Assembly (NCBI GenBank): GCA_964451255.1 | Contig: CAYVHL010000001.1 | Coordinates: forward strand, 1,054,001-1,118,000 | DNA from: JAHBTB01 sp964451255 | GTDB taxonomy: Bacteria > Armatimonadota > Fimbriimonadia > Fimbriimonadales > Fimbriimonadaceae | Direction: 5' to 3' | Length of the DNA stretch: 64,000 bases | Part shown: positions 1 to 7,226 of the stretch, piece after piece | Numbering within the stretch: the stretch's first letter is position 1 | Layout: each line of letters opens with the position of its first letter | Position numbers and translations under genes: made by a program | The notes under the pieces: generated by a model | Told to the model about the DNA's origin: nothing | Database searches by the model: none | Seen by the model: the letters and a program-made list of their open reading frames with translations, nothing else

Positions 1-1
1 G

Positions 2-1117
2 GACAAGGTTCCCCAGGCCGAGATCGACAAACAGCTCTTCCGCGCCGAGCTTCTGGTGGCCGACACCGAGTACAAGGACGGCCTCGAACACAAAGACTTC
101 GCCTACGCCAAGATCAGCCGGGCCTATAACCGGCTCAAAGGCAAGTTCGAACAGTATTACGGGACGCCGATGTGGCAGGTCACCGTCCCGGTCACCCCCT
201 ACAAGCCAGGTGAGCCATCCGAAATCTCCGCGGCCACCCTATATCCAGCCTTGGTCTCAGACCTGAGCGTCCGGCACAAACAGGAGCTTGTCTGGGGGCT
301 TATCCCAGGCTACCAGCTGATAGACCTCCTTGTGGCTGCTACCGGGCGGTTGCCAGGCTTCAGCTATTGGTTCGCGGCGATGCTATTGGCGGTGGTCGTC
401 CGTGGTGCGGTGTGGCCGCTGACCCAGAAGCAATTCGTCTGGGGACGGCAGATGATGCAGTTGCAGCCACTGGTCAAGGAGATCGAGGCCAAGCACAAGG
501 GCAAGGACGGTCGTGTCACCGACAACATGGCCTTTCAGAACGACATCATGAAGCTGTACAAGGAGTACGGCATCAACCCGCTCTCAGGCTGTGCGCCGAT
601 GGCGATCCAGGCGCCGTTCTTCCTGCTCGTCTACCAGTGCATGATCCACTACCAGTTCGAGTTCACGAAGGGGCACTTCCTGTGGATCAACCCCGGCGCG
701 TCCAAACTGGGCATGATTCCCGTCGCGCCAAACCTGGGCGAGCGGGACTACATCCTGATCACGCTGTATGCGATCACGATGGTCATCACCCAGATGCTGA
801 CGCCGGTGACCGACATCACCCAGGTCAAGCGGCAACGCTTGATGGGTATCGGCATCAGCCTGGTCATCGGCATCTCGATGTTCTTCTACACCCTTCCGTC
901 GGCGTTCGTGCTGTACTGGATATTCACGAACATCATCGCGACGACCCAGTCCTTGCTCGTCTACCGCATGCATTTGCCCCCGTTAGAGAAAAAATTGACG
1001 ATTCCGGGGGGAGTTCTGCCCGTTGACGCGGCGGCGGTCGGCCAAAACGGGGTAGACCCAGGATTCTTTAGCAAGACGGGCACCACCAAATCCCACAAGC
1101 CCAAGAAGAAGAAGTGA
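2..1117 (+). CDS. yidC: YidC/Oxa1 membrane protein insertase, 5' end outside window
   Basis: Inserts and folds inner-membrane proteins, alone or with SecYEG. The frame is open from base 2, so the true start lies to the left; the first internal start codon is GTG at 56. The visible part begins with a soluble stretch, followed by the 60KD_IMP core with about five hydrophobic segments. Family hallmarks are the groove arginine in AVVVRGAVWPLTQKQ, the YGINPLSGCAPMAIQAPFF hairpin, and the terminal FVLYWIFTNIIATTQSLL helix. The tail is basic (KSHKPKKKK), as in ribosome-binding YidC tails. The jag gene follows 27 bases later, the classic yidC-jag pair, which in many bacteria sits downstream of rpmH-rnpA near the origin. 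Those genes would be to the left and are not visible. Confidence 0.95.
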   Translation, partial: DKVPQAEIDKQLFRAELLVADTEYKDGLEHKDFAYAKISRAYNRLKGKFEQYYGTPMWQVTVPVTPYKPGEPSEISAATLYPALVSDLSVRHKQELVWGLIPGYQLIDLLVAATGRLPGFSYWFAAMLLAVVVRGAVWPLTQKQFVWGRQMMQLQPLVKEIEAKHKGKDGRVTDNMAFQNDIMKLYKEYGINPLSGCAPMAIQAPFFLLVYQCMIHYQFEFTKGHFLWINPGASKLGMIPVAPNLGERDYILITLYAITMVITQMLTPVTDITQVKRQRLMGIGISLVIGISMFFYTLPSAFVLYWIFTNIIATTQSLLVYRMHLPPLEKKLTIPGGVLPVDAAAVGQNGVDPGFFSKTGTTKSHKPKKKK

Positions 1118-1144
1118 CCCGCCCTTTCCATTGAGTTAAACGTT

Positions 1145-1951
1145 ATGGACGCCATCGAAATCATCGCGACCAGTGAAGAAGACGCCGTTGCCCAGGCCGC
1201 CGCATCGTTCGGAGTGCCTGCCGAGAGTGTGAAGCTGAAGAAGCTCGAGGAGACGAAAGGTCTCTTCGGCAAACCCGGCAAGATCAAATACTCGGCGACC
1301 GCCGCCAAAGCAAAGGCGCCAGCCAAGGCAAAGGCCGCCAAGGCCGAGCCCGAACCAGCGCCGGTGGCTGTCGAACAACCAGTGGCTGCGGAAAAACCAG
1401 CCAAAGCCCCTAGGGCCAGCAAGGCCAAAAAGGCAGAGGAACCAGCTCCAGCTGAAGGATCCGTGGCCGTCGAAGAGAGGCCCGAGGTCGTCGCCAGCCA
1501 AGACGACGCCGACGCCCTTGTTTCCATCCTGAACGAGATGATGGAGAAGGCGGACCTTGCCGCCGGCGCGACCGTCGCTTCGCTGAATGGGCGCTACGTG
1601 AACCTCGAGATCGACGGCAAAGACGTCTCCTATGTCGTCGGTCGCCGGGGAGAGGTTCTCAACGCGCTGCAGTACCTGCTCAACGTCATCTGTTCGCGCA
1701 AGTTGCAAAACGGCGTGCGCGTCGTGCTGGAGGGCGACAACTACCGCCAGCGCCGCGAGGCGATCTTGACCCAGATGGCCCTCGACATCGCCACCGAAGT
1801 CAAGAAACGCGGCGAAGAAGCTGTCCTCGACGCCCTACCCGCGTTTGAGCGCCGGGTCATCCACCAGGCTCTGGTGGAGATCGAAGGCATCAACACGTAT
1901 AGCGAAGGCGAAGAGCCCGAGCGACGGGTGGTGATCGCTCCAGCGGTGTGA
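1145..1951 (+). CDS. khpB: Jag/KhpB RNA-binding protein (Jag_N-KH-R3H)
   Basis: RNA-binding protein that in Firmicutes pairs with KhpA and affects cell elongation. The N-terminal ~55 residues form a Jag_N domain (LEETKGLFGKPGKIKY). An Ala/Lys/Glu/Pro-rich linker of about 60 residues follows. A KH domain carries its GxxG loop as GRRG (VVGRRGEVLNALQYLLN). The C-terminus is an R3H domain (ALPAFERRVIHQALVEIEGI). The length of 268 residues is normal for linker-containing members. It starts 27 bases after yidC and is probably co-transcribed with it. The three domains occur in the expected order; the function is inferred from the family. Confidence 0.93.
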   Translation: MDAIEIIATSEEDAVAQAAASFGVPAESVKLKKLEETKGLFGKPGKIKYSATAAKAKAPAKAKAAKAEPEPAPVAVEQPVAAEKPAKAPRASKAKKAEEPAPAEGSVAVEERPEVVASQDDADALVSILNEMMEKADLAAGATVASLNGRYVNLEIDGKDVSYVVGRRGEVLNALQYLLNVICSRKLQNGVRVVLEGDNYRQRREAILTQMALDIATEVKKRGEEAVLDALPAFERRVIHQALVEIEGINTYSEGEEPERRVVIAPAV

Positions 1952-2066
1952 CCGCTCGGGCGTTAGATCGTTCAACTAGGTCACGAGAAACGCAAGGGCT
2001 TTACCCTTTCGTACCGTCCTGACAAGGAGCGACGAACTTAGATGTCACAAAGGTTTGACTCCTGCC

Positions 2067-2095
2067 TTGACACGCGCCTAGGGGGGGGGCATAGT
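2067..2095 (+). promoter_or_regulatory. Sigma70-type promoter with a nine-G run in its spacer
   Basis: A consensus -35 TTGACA (2067-2072) is followed by a 17-base spacer and a CATAGT -10 (2090-2095, four of six matches). The last nine spacer bases (2081-2089) are all G. The ATG at 2102 lies six bases after the -10, so transcription would begin at about that codon. Slippage in the G run would change the spacer length, a known mechanism of phase variation. Confidence 0.6.
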
Positions 2096-2101
2096 GTTCA
2101 C

Positions 2102-2584
2102 ATGAGGCATACAGCGTGGCTCTTTCTCGCATTGCTAGTGGGCGGCACGGCAAGGGGGGCCGTACCGACGGACACTTGGAGTCTCGTATCGTCGACGGTG
2201 ACAAACGGGTCAATTGTTGACACAGCACCAAGCGAGTCGCCAACTCACAACTGGCAGAACTGGGGTGACATGACTTGGCCGATCACCTACAGCGTAACTC
2301 ACAAGACTACGATGACGGTGTCCGGTAGTTCCTTAGAGGGGCCACCGTGGTCAGCAGACTTTACGCCGATTGGAACAACTCAATCCACCAATACCCATGG
2401 TGGCAGCCATGACATCCCACCATGGTATGAATTCACAGCAGACGTTTATCAAAACTCAAGGTCCGGATCTGAGACTTGGACAAATGGTACTGATTCACCC
2501 GCAAGGACCTGTTCCGGTGAGCACTACGATGGCCCTCATGACTTTGACACGTCCCTTTTCGTGGGCGGCGGAGGGCCCGGATAG
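2102..2584 (+). CDS. Secreted Thr/Trp-rich protein of unknown function
   Basis: Not recognised. With the ATG at 2102 the 160-residue product begins with a signal peptide (MRHTAWLFLALLVGGTARGA) and continues as a Thr/Ser/Trp/Gly-rich extracytoplasmic protein ending in GGGGPG. A longer reading from ATG 2042 has an AAGGAG 12 bases upstream; it would add 20 residues before the signal peptide and put the nine-G run in codons 14-16. GC is lower than in the neighbours: one sampled 60-base line has 32 G+C, against 43 in a line of pgi. The stop TAG is directly followed by the TTG of the next gene in the same frame, so the two are probably translationally coupled. It may be recently acquired. Confidence 0.55.
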   Translation: MRHTAWLFLALLVGGTARGAVPTDTWSLVSSTVTNGSIVDTAPSESPTHNWQNWGDMTWPITYSVTHKTTMTVSGSSLEGPPWSADFTPIGTTQSTNTHGGSHDIPPWYEFTADVYQNSRSGSETWTNGTDSPARTCSGEHYDGPHDFDTSLFVGGGGPG

Positions 2585-3595
2585 TTGCCTCTATCCTGCC
2601 TCATTCTTGGCACCCTTATCCGTGCACAAATCGTAAGCCCCGTAGATATTGTCCTCTACAGTCGACACGACATTGGGTCGGAGATTCGCAAAATCTGGGG
2701 CGAACGGGTCGGCCGAATCGCCCGAAACCAGGCAAAACGTCCCTCGCTCGATCCCAAATCAATCGCCAAGGATCTTGAGGCGGAAGGCTACATCGTCAAT
2801 TCTCAAGACGGAATGATCGTCGGGGTTGACAAGGAACTGCCAATGTTCCGTTCAGCCCGGGACACTGTCCTCTTAGCTCAGTTGCTGGGCGAATTGGATA
2901 GCGACGGCGTGACTATGGTGTCGCACGACGGCTCCCCAGCCGCCCGCCAGGCGTTCGACACAGCAGTTGCCGCTTGGCCGGGCAAGCAACCTTCTAAGTT
3001 GGCCGTCGCCGTTACGCCAACCTTTCTTCTAATCAATGGTGAGCGGAGCTCTGGGGACTTCGCTATTATTGACATACGACCGGGAGTGGATGCGATGGCG
3101 AAGCTTAAAGCCTCGCCGATCAGAATGAGCGGCCCCACCAACAGTTACTCGCCAGGCGACGATGGGAGGGCACGTATTCCGACGACTCAACCGACCCGTG
3201 GAATACACATTAACTGGTCACCAACCGTTACGACTCCCGAACAGCTTGAGAAGGCAAGCCACATTTTTGCTACCGTTTGGGCTGATCAGCTCGAGCAAAT
3301 GCGCAGTGCTAAGTATAGCATTGAGAATTACGAGTCGCGAAAATTCGGAAACAAGATGGGTTCTGGACTTGAGAGTGGGAGACTCGATTTATCACATCTC
3401 AGCCCGTGGTTAAGAGGCCAAGTGCTGGATGCGATCGACGAAAAGTTCGCAAGTCTCGGTTTTGGCTCGGCGGTAGACGCCAGGGCTGCTTTGGACACTG
3501 GCGGCTCATTGCATTTGCAACTCAACTTCTCTCTCGTCTTTGGCCTAGACGACGGTTCCGGCCACATCGGCACCTACACGAGAACGGGAAATTGA
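2585..3595 (+). CDS. Protein of unknown function, probably exported
   Basis: Not recognised. This 336-residue frame starts with TTG immediately after the TAG of the upstream gene and in the same frame. A GGAGG at 2570-2574, ten bases before the TTG, supports independent initiation over readthrough. The first ~15 residues (LPLSCLILGTLIRAQ) are hydrophobic and could be a weak signal peptide. The rest is a soluble mixed sequence with no catalytic motif I recognise. Its base composition matches the upstream gene and differs from the GC-rich flanks, so the pair looks like one acquired or fast-evolving unit. It ends 60 bases before the convergent pgi. Confidence 0.55.
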   Translation: MPLSCLILGTLIRAQIVSPVDIVLYSRHDIGSEIRKIWGERVGRIARNQAKRPSLDPKSIAKDLEAEGYIVNSQDGMIVGVDKELPMFRSARDTVLLAQLLGELDSDGVTMVSHDGSPAARQAFDTAVAAWPGKQPSKLAVAVTPTFLLINGERSSGDFAIIDIRPGVDAMAKLKASPIRMSGPTNSYSPGDDGRARIPTTQPTRGIHINWSPTVTTPEQLEKASHIFATVWADQLEQMRSAKYSIENYESRKFGNKMGSGLESGRLDLSHLSPWLRGQVLDAIDEKFASLGFGSAVDARAALDTGGSLHLQLNFSLVFGLDDGSGHIGTYTRTGN

Positions 3596-3596
3596 T

Positions 3597-3632
3597 CTCG
3601 GGGGGCCCTGAACCCTGGCCCAACACTCCGAG
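3597..3632. terminator. Possible terminator hairpin between convergent genes
   Basis: Nested arms CTCGG/CCGAG and GGGCC/GGCCC could fold between the unknown gene ending at 3595 and pgi ending at 3656. There is no T-run, so this is a weak call. Confidence 0.25.
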
Positions 3633-3655
3633 AGTTCAGTCCGTCGCCTCCCACT

Positions 3656-5314
3656 TCACAAAGTCGAAGCAAGGGCACGTATGCCGTTGGCCACGTCAGG
3701 GCCAAGGTCTACGTGGAGCACACGCCGGCCCTTTCCGAGCAAGGCGTCAATGTCACCCGCCGCCTGGGCGTTCTTGAGGTCCCTGAATCCGACCCCCATG
3801 CCCGGTATTTCGGCGTCGACCGTGTCGCCGCCGGTGAGGACGACGAACAGCCCGGTGTTCGGCCCGCCCTTGTGGAACTGGCCGGTCGAGTGCAGGTAGC
3901 GCGGCCCGTAACCCAGGCTTGTCGCCACCTTCAGGTCGTCACGAATCCTGGCCCGCAACGCCTGCAGGGCGACGGTCGTCGCATCGGTCTCCGTCAGAAA
4001 AGCGAGCAGGGCCACGTAGTCGCCGACGTGGTGCTGGGCCAAGAATCTGCCCAAACAGCCTTCAAACGGGCCAGGGGAGCCATAGACGCTGATCTGCCCG
4101 CTCTGACTGTCCGACTCGCCCAAATCCACCGCGCCCTTCGCTTGCACCTCGGCCAGCTTCCGCTTGGCGATGTCCTTGGCCTCCTGCACGTTTGGTTGGT
4201 CGAAGGGGTTGAGACCCAGAACCGACCCGATCGTCGCTGTGGCCAGCTCCCATGCCAGGAACTCCTTACCCAGCGAAGCGGTGTCCGGCACCTCGCGGTA
4301 GAGGACCGGCGCGCCCGCTGCGGCAAGAGCCTGTCCCAACTGTTGGGCCACCGCCGCGGACGGGGTGCCGTCGTGGATGACGGCGAAGACGCGGTCGTCC
4401 GAGTAGGATCCGGGCGACCCGAATGGCTCCTGGGCGAGGGGAAACACACCCTTGCCGTCCTTTCCGGTGCTCTCAGCGATCAGTTGCTCTCCCCAAAGCC
4501 CGAACGCCGACAGCCGGTCGCTGGTCAGGAACGTCAGCTTGTCCCGGCCCCGCAGGGCGAGCGCACCGAGGGCGGCGCCGAGGGCGAACCCGTCGTTGTC
4601 CGCGAACGCAAGGCCCGCAGACGGCCCGATAGACTCGGCTGATTCGAGCAGCCCTTTGAGGTCCACCCCCATCAAGGCGGCGGGCACCAGACCGAAGGGC
4701 GAAAGGACGCTGTACCGTCCACCGATCTCTGGCACGCCGAGGAAAATCTCCCGGTAGCCACGAGCCAAGCTCTCCTTCTCCATCAGGCTGCCGGGGTCGG
4801 TCACGGCGACAAAATGCTGCGCGGCGTCCGCACCGAGCGACGCCTGGCAACGCTCCCAAAAGTAATCCTCAAATGCCTTGGGCTCGACCGTCGTGCCGCT
4901 CTTACTGGCGACGATGAACAGGGTCTTGGCCAGGTCGACCGAGTCTGCGAGGCACAACACCTTGCCCGAGTCGGTGCTGTCCAAGACGTGGGCGCGCATG
5001 GCCGACGCCGATCCGACGGCCTGGGCAAGGGCAAGTGCGCAAAGGCTGCTACCTCCCATGCCGCAGACCACAAAGTCAGTGAAACCGTCGGCGCGCACCG
5101 CGTCGGCGAACGCCTCCAGACGGGGAACCTCCGGCAACATCTGCCCGGCGATGTCTGTCCAACCCATAAAGGCCCGGATGAACGCCTCCGTCTCGGGATC
5201 GGACGACCAAAGGGTCGCGTCGTGGGCCCAGAACCGCTCCGCAAAACCCTCTCCTGAAATTGCCGAAGTCTGGGCCTCGATGGCCCCTTTATAGACTGCG
5301 AAGCTGGTCTTCAC
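3656..5314 (-). CDS. pgi: Glucose-6-phosphate isomerase
   Basis: Interconverts glucose 6-phosphate and fructose 6-phosphate in the cytoplasm. The 552-residue protein has two SIS folds. The phosphosugar loop is SKSGTT (137-142), preceded by GMGGSS (85-90); NPFDQPNVQEAK and the late GQFHKGGPNTG motif are also family features. It resembles the isomerase half of the bifunctional transaldolase/PGI proteins of cyanobacteria and actinobacteria. The start is GTG at 5314, overlapping the tal stop by four bases (GTGA), so the halves are separate but coupled. A second, unrelated-subfamily PGI/PMI is at 43528. Confidence 0.93.
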   Translation of the reverse strand: MKTSFAVYKGAIEAQTSAISGEGFAERFWAHDATLWSSDPETEAFIRAFMGWTDIAGQMLPEVPRLEAFADAVRADGFTDFVVCGMGGSSLCALALAQAVGSASAMRAHVLDSTDSGKVLCLADSVDLAKTLFIVASKSGTTVEPKAFEDYFWERCQASLGADAAQHFVAVTDPGSLMEKESLARGYREIFLGVPEIGGRYSVLSPFGLVPAALMGVDLKGLLESAESIGPSAGLAFADNDGFALGAALGALALRGRDKLTFLTSDRLSAFGLWGEQLIAESTGKDGKGVFPLAQEPFGSPGSYSDDRVFAVIHDGTPSAAVAQQLGQALAAAGAPVLYREVPDTASLGKEFLAWELATATIGSVLGLNPFDQPNVQEAKDIAKRKLAEVQAKGAVDLGESDSQSGQISVYGSPGPFEGCLGRFLAQHHVGDYVALLAFLTETDATTVALQALRARIRDDLKVATSLGYGPRYLHSTGQFHKGGPNTGLFVVLTGGDTVDAEIPGMGVGFRDLKNAQAAGDIDALLGKGRRVLHVDLGPDVANGIRALASTL

Positions 5315-6414
5315 GGACGGACCGCCGACGCGCCTCGTTTCGCTTCGATCGCGGCGAGCAACGAGTGGTAGGGGTCGATGAACTTCTGCACGGCCTGGGT
5401 CTCCAGTTCGTCTGAAAGCTCCTTGAACGAGAAGCCGAGAGCCTCGATCCGCTGGAGGATCTCCCGCGCCTGCCCCGCCGAGCCGCTCAAGCGGTCGGCC
5501 GGATCACCTTGGTCGCGGTAGGCCTCGATCGTCTCCAAGGGCATCGTGTTGACGGTGTCTGGGCCAACCAGGGCGTCGACGTACTTGGTCTTCGAGAAAG
5601 CCGGATCCTTTGTCGAGGTGCTCGCCCACAAGACACGTTGCGTCCAGGCGCCCTTTTCGCGTAAGCCCTGGAACGTGGAGCCGAACACCTCCTCATAGAT
5701 CCCATATGCGGCCCGTGAAAGGGCGACCGCGCCCTCGCCTCTCAAGCCTTGCGCCTCCTTGCTGCCTAGGGCGTCGAGGCGCGGGTCGAGCAGAGTGTCC
5801 AAGCGGCTGACAAAGAAGCTGGCGACAGAGGCGACCCTGAGGCTCTCGCCCTTCCCCGCCCTCGCACGCATCGCGTCCACATAGGCGTCGGCGACCGCCC
5901 GATACCGGTCTAGCCCGAACAGCAACGTGATGTTGATGTTCACGCCTTCGGTCAATAACTGCCTGATGGCAGGCACGCCCGCTTCCGTAGCAGGCACCTT
6001 GACGAACACATTGGGGCGGTCAAGCGCCTTCCAAAGTCTGCGGGCCTCAGACACGGTTTCCTCGGTGTCGTGGGCGAGGAGAGGCGACACCTCCAGGCTC
6101 ACGTAACCATCCAATCCGTCCGTCGCGTCGTAGACGCCTCGGAAGACGTCCGCCGCCTCTTGGACGTCCAGGAGCGACAGCGCGTCGTAAATGTCTGCGG
6201 CTGACCGCCCCTCGGCGGTCATCTTGGCGACGTCTGAGTCGTAGTCGTCGCTGTGGGCGATAGCCTTCTCGAAAATCGCCGGGTTGCTCGTCACGCCTTT
6301 GATGCCGTCTTCAGCCACGAGACGGGCGAGGGATCCGTCCCGTACGTGACTACGACGGATGAAGTCGAGCCAGGGCGATTGGCCGAATTCGGAAAGGCGC
6401 AAGAGTTGGTTCAT
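5311..6414 (-). CDS. tal: Transaldolase
   Basis: Transfers a dihydroxyacetone unit between sugar phosphates in the non-oxidative pentose phosphate pathway. The 367-residue TIM barrel has the family start GVTSNPAIFEKAI (40-52) and the Schiff-base lysine K139 in FVKVPAT. The length and the C-terminal part (FSKTKYVDALVGPDTVNTMP) fit the long TalB-like class found in Tal-PGI fusions. It is the first gene of the tal-pgi pair. No Shine-Dalgarno precedes the ATG; a TAAACT hexamer lies nine bases upstream of it (plus-strand 6424-6429), which fits a leaderless start. A terminator for the preceding gene is at 6507-6536. Confidence 0.94.
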   Translation of the reverse strand: MNQLLRLSEFGQSPWLDFIRRSHVRDGSLARLVAEDGIKGVTSNPAIFEKAIAHSDDYDSDVAKMTAEGRSAADIYDALSLLDVQEAADVFRGVYDATDGLDGYVSLEVSPLLAHDTEETVSEARRLWKALDRPNVFVKVPATEAGVPAIRQLLTEGVNINITLLFGLDRYRAVADAYVDAMRARAGKGESLRVASVASFFVSRLDTLLDPRLDALGSKEAQGLRGEGAVALSRAAYGIYEEVFGSTFQGLREKGAWTQRVLWASTSTKDPAFSKTKYVDALVGPDTVNTMPLETIEAYRDQGDPADRLSGSAGQAREILQRIEALGFSFKELSDELETQAVQKFIDPYHSLLAAIEAKRGASAVRP

Positions 6415-6506
6415 GGTGAGATCAGTTTAGCCGTGTCTCCTCGGAAGGTGGCTGAGGCCCCAGGGTCGTCTCTTGGGAAGAACCCGCCCCCAGAATTGGC
6501 AAAATG

Positions 6507-6536
6507 CCATGGGGCCGCTTGCTCGCGGCCCCATGG
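6507..6536 (-). terminator. Rho-independent terminator after the CFPC protein gene
   Basis: A perfect 12-bp inverted repeat (CCATGGGGCCGC / GCGGCCCCATGG) encloses a six-base loop TTGCTC. On the minus strand it is followed by CATTTTGCC, a short U-run. It lies 37 bases past the gene ending at 6574 and before tal. Confidence 0.75.
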
Positions 6537-6573
6537 TTCTGGACGCCCTTGCGCCCTCCTAACCCTTGATGCT

Positions 6574-7143
6574 CTACTTTGCGATCTTTCCGATCGCTGC
6601 GTTCAGGGAGTCAAGACCCTTGGAGTCAGCCTTGAAGTTGACCATCGTCTGCTTGACCTCCCAGTCCTTGTAGACGTAGACGGTGTTCTTGACGCCCTTG
6701 GACAAGGCGATCTTGTAGGCGTCAAGGGCGTCGTTGCCCGGGTCGATGACGGCCATGTCCACGGCGTCCTTCCCCGTCCTCTCGGCCTTCGATTTGATCA
6801 TCTTGGCGATCTCGGCGTGCTTGTCCTTTGGCGCGACGTAGACGATGAGGGCCTTGAATTCTGAACCCTTGTGCTGGTCCATCGCCTTCTGCAAGTCCTT
6901 GGCGATGGCGTCCACGTTGGCCTGGCTGTCGCCATTGATCCAGACCTGCACCTGAGGCCTTTTCTGGAAAGTGCACGGGAAACAGTTGGTCGTGCCTGCG
7001 AGCGGCCCGACGATGTGGGTTGGGTTGAACGGTGTGACGCGTTCACCGGGCTTCAGGCCGTGTTCGCTGTCGCCACCTCCCGTCATGGCGACGGCGATGG
7101 CCCCTATGGCAGCAATTCCTCCAATCAACAGTGCTGGTTTCAT
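6574..7143 (-). CDS. Membrane-anchored or exported thioredoxin-like protein of unknown function
   Basis: 189 residues with an N-terminal hydrophobic segment (MKPALLIGGIAAIGAIAVAM) followed by a periplasmic domain. A C-F-P-C motif appears in TTNCFPCTF, followed by alternating strand and helix patterns (VQVWINGD, ALIVYVAPKDKH, MAVIDPGNDAL, NTVYVYKDWEV) that suggest a thioredoxin/redoxin-like fold. A disulfide or redox role is therefore plausible, but the family was not identified. It lies 83 bases downstream of tkt and is closed by a good terminator, so it may be its own unit. Confidence 0.6.
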   Translation of the reverse strand: MKPALLIGGIAAIGAIAVAMTGGGDSEHGLKPGERVTPFNPTHIVGPLAGTTNCFPCTFQKRPQVQVWINGDSQANVDAIAKDLQKAMDQHKGSEFKALIVYVAPKDKHAEIAKMIKSKAERTGKDAVDMAVIDPGNDALDAYKIALSKGVKNTVYVYKDWEVKQTMVNFKADSKGLDSLNAAIGKIAK

Positions 7144-7154
7144 AACAGTGATCC

Positions 7155-7180
7155 ACCGGGAGGGACATGGCCCCCTCTCC
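7155..7180 (-). terminator. Weak hairpin after tkt
   Basis: Arms CGGGAG and CTCCCG flank a 14-base loop with inner G/C pairing in the 83-base gap between tkt and the next minus-strand gene. There is no U-run. Confidence 0.25.
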
Positions 7181-7226
7181 CGTTATCGCGCAAAACGCAG
7201 AGATCGGCGGCAATACTCCATGGGAC

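Noticed and set aside
1994..2008. Small AAGGG-CTTTA-CCCTT hairpin after jag as a terminator
   Set aside because: Only five base pairs and a very short T-run; not strong enough to call.
2582..2584. TAG at 2582 as a suppressed stop joining two genes
   Set aside because: A GGAGG ten bases before the TTG at 2585 supports a separate start; readthrough remains possible but is not the simpler reading.
3713..4642. 309-codon open frame antisense to pgi
   Set aside because: No start signal or domain; GC-rich third positions of pgi create it.
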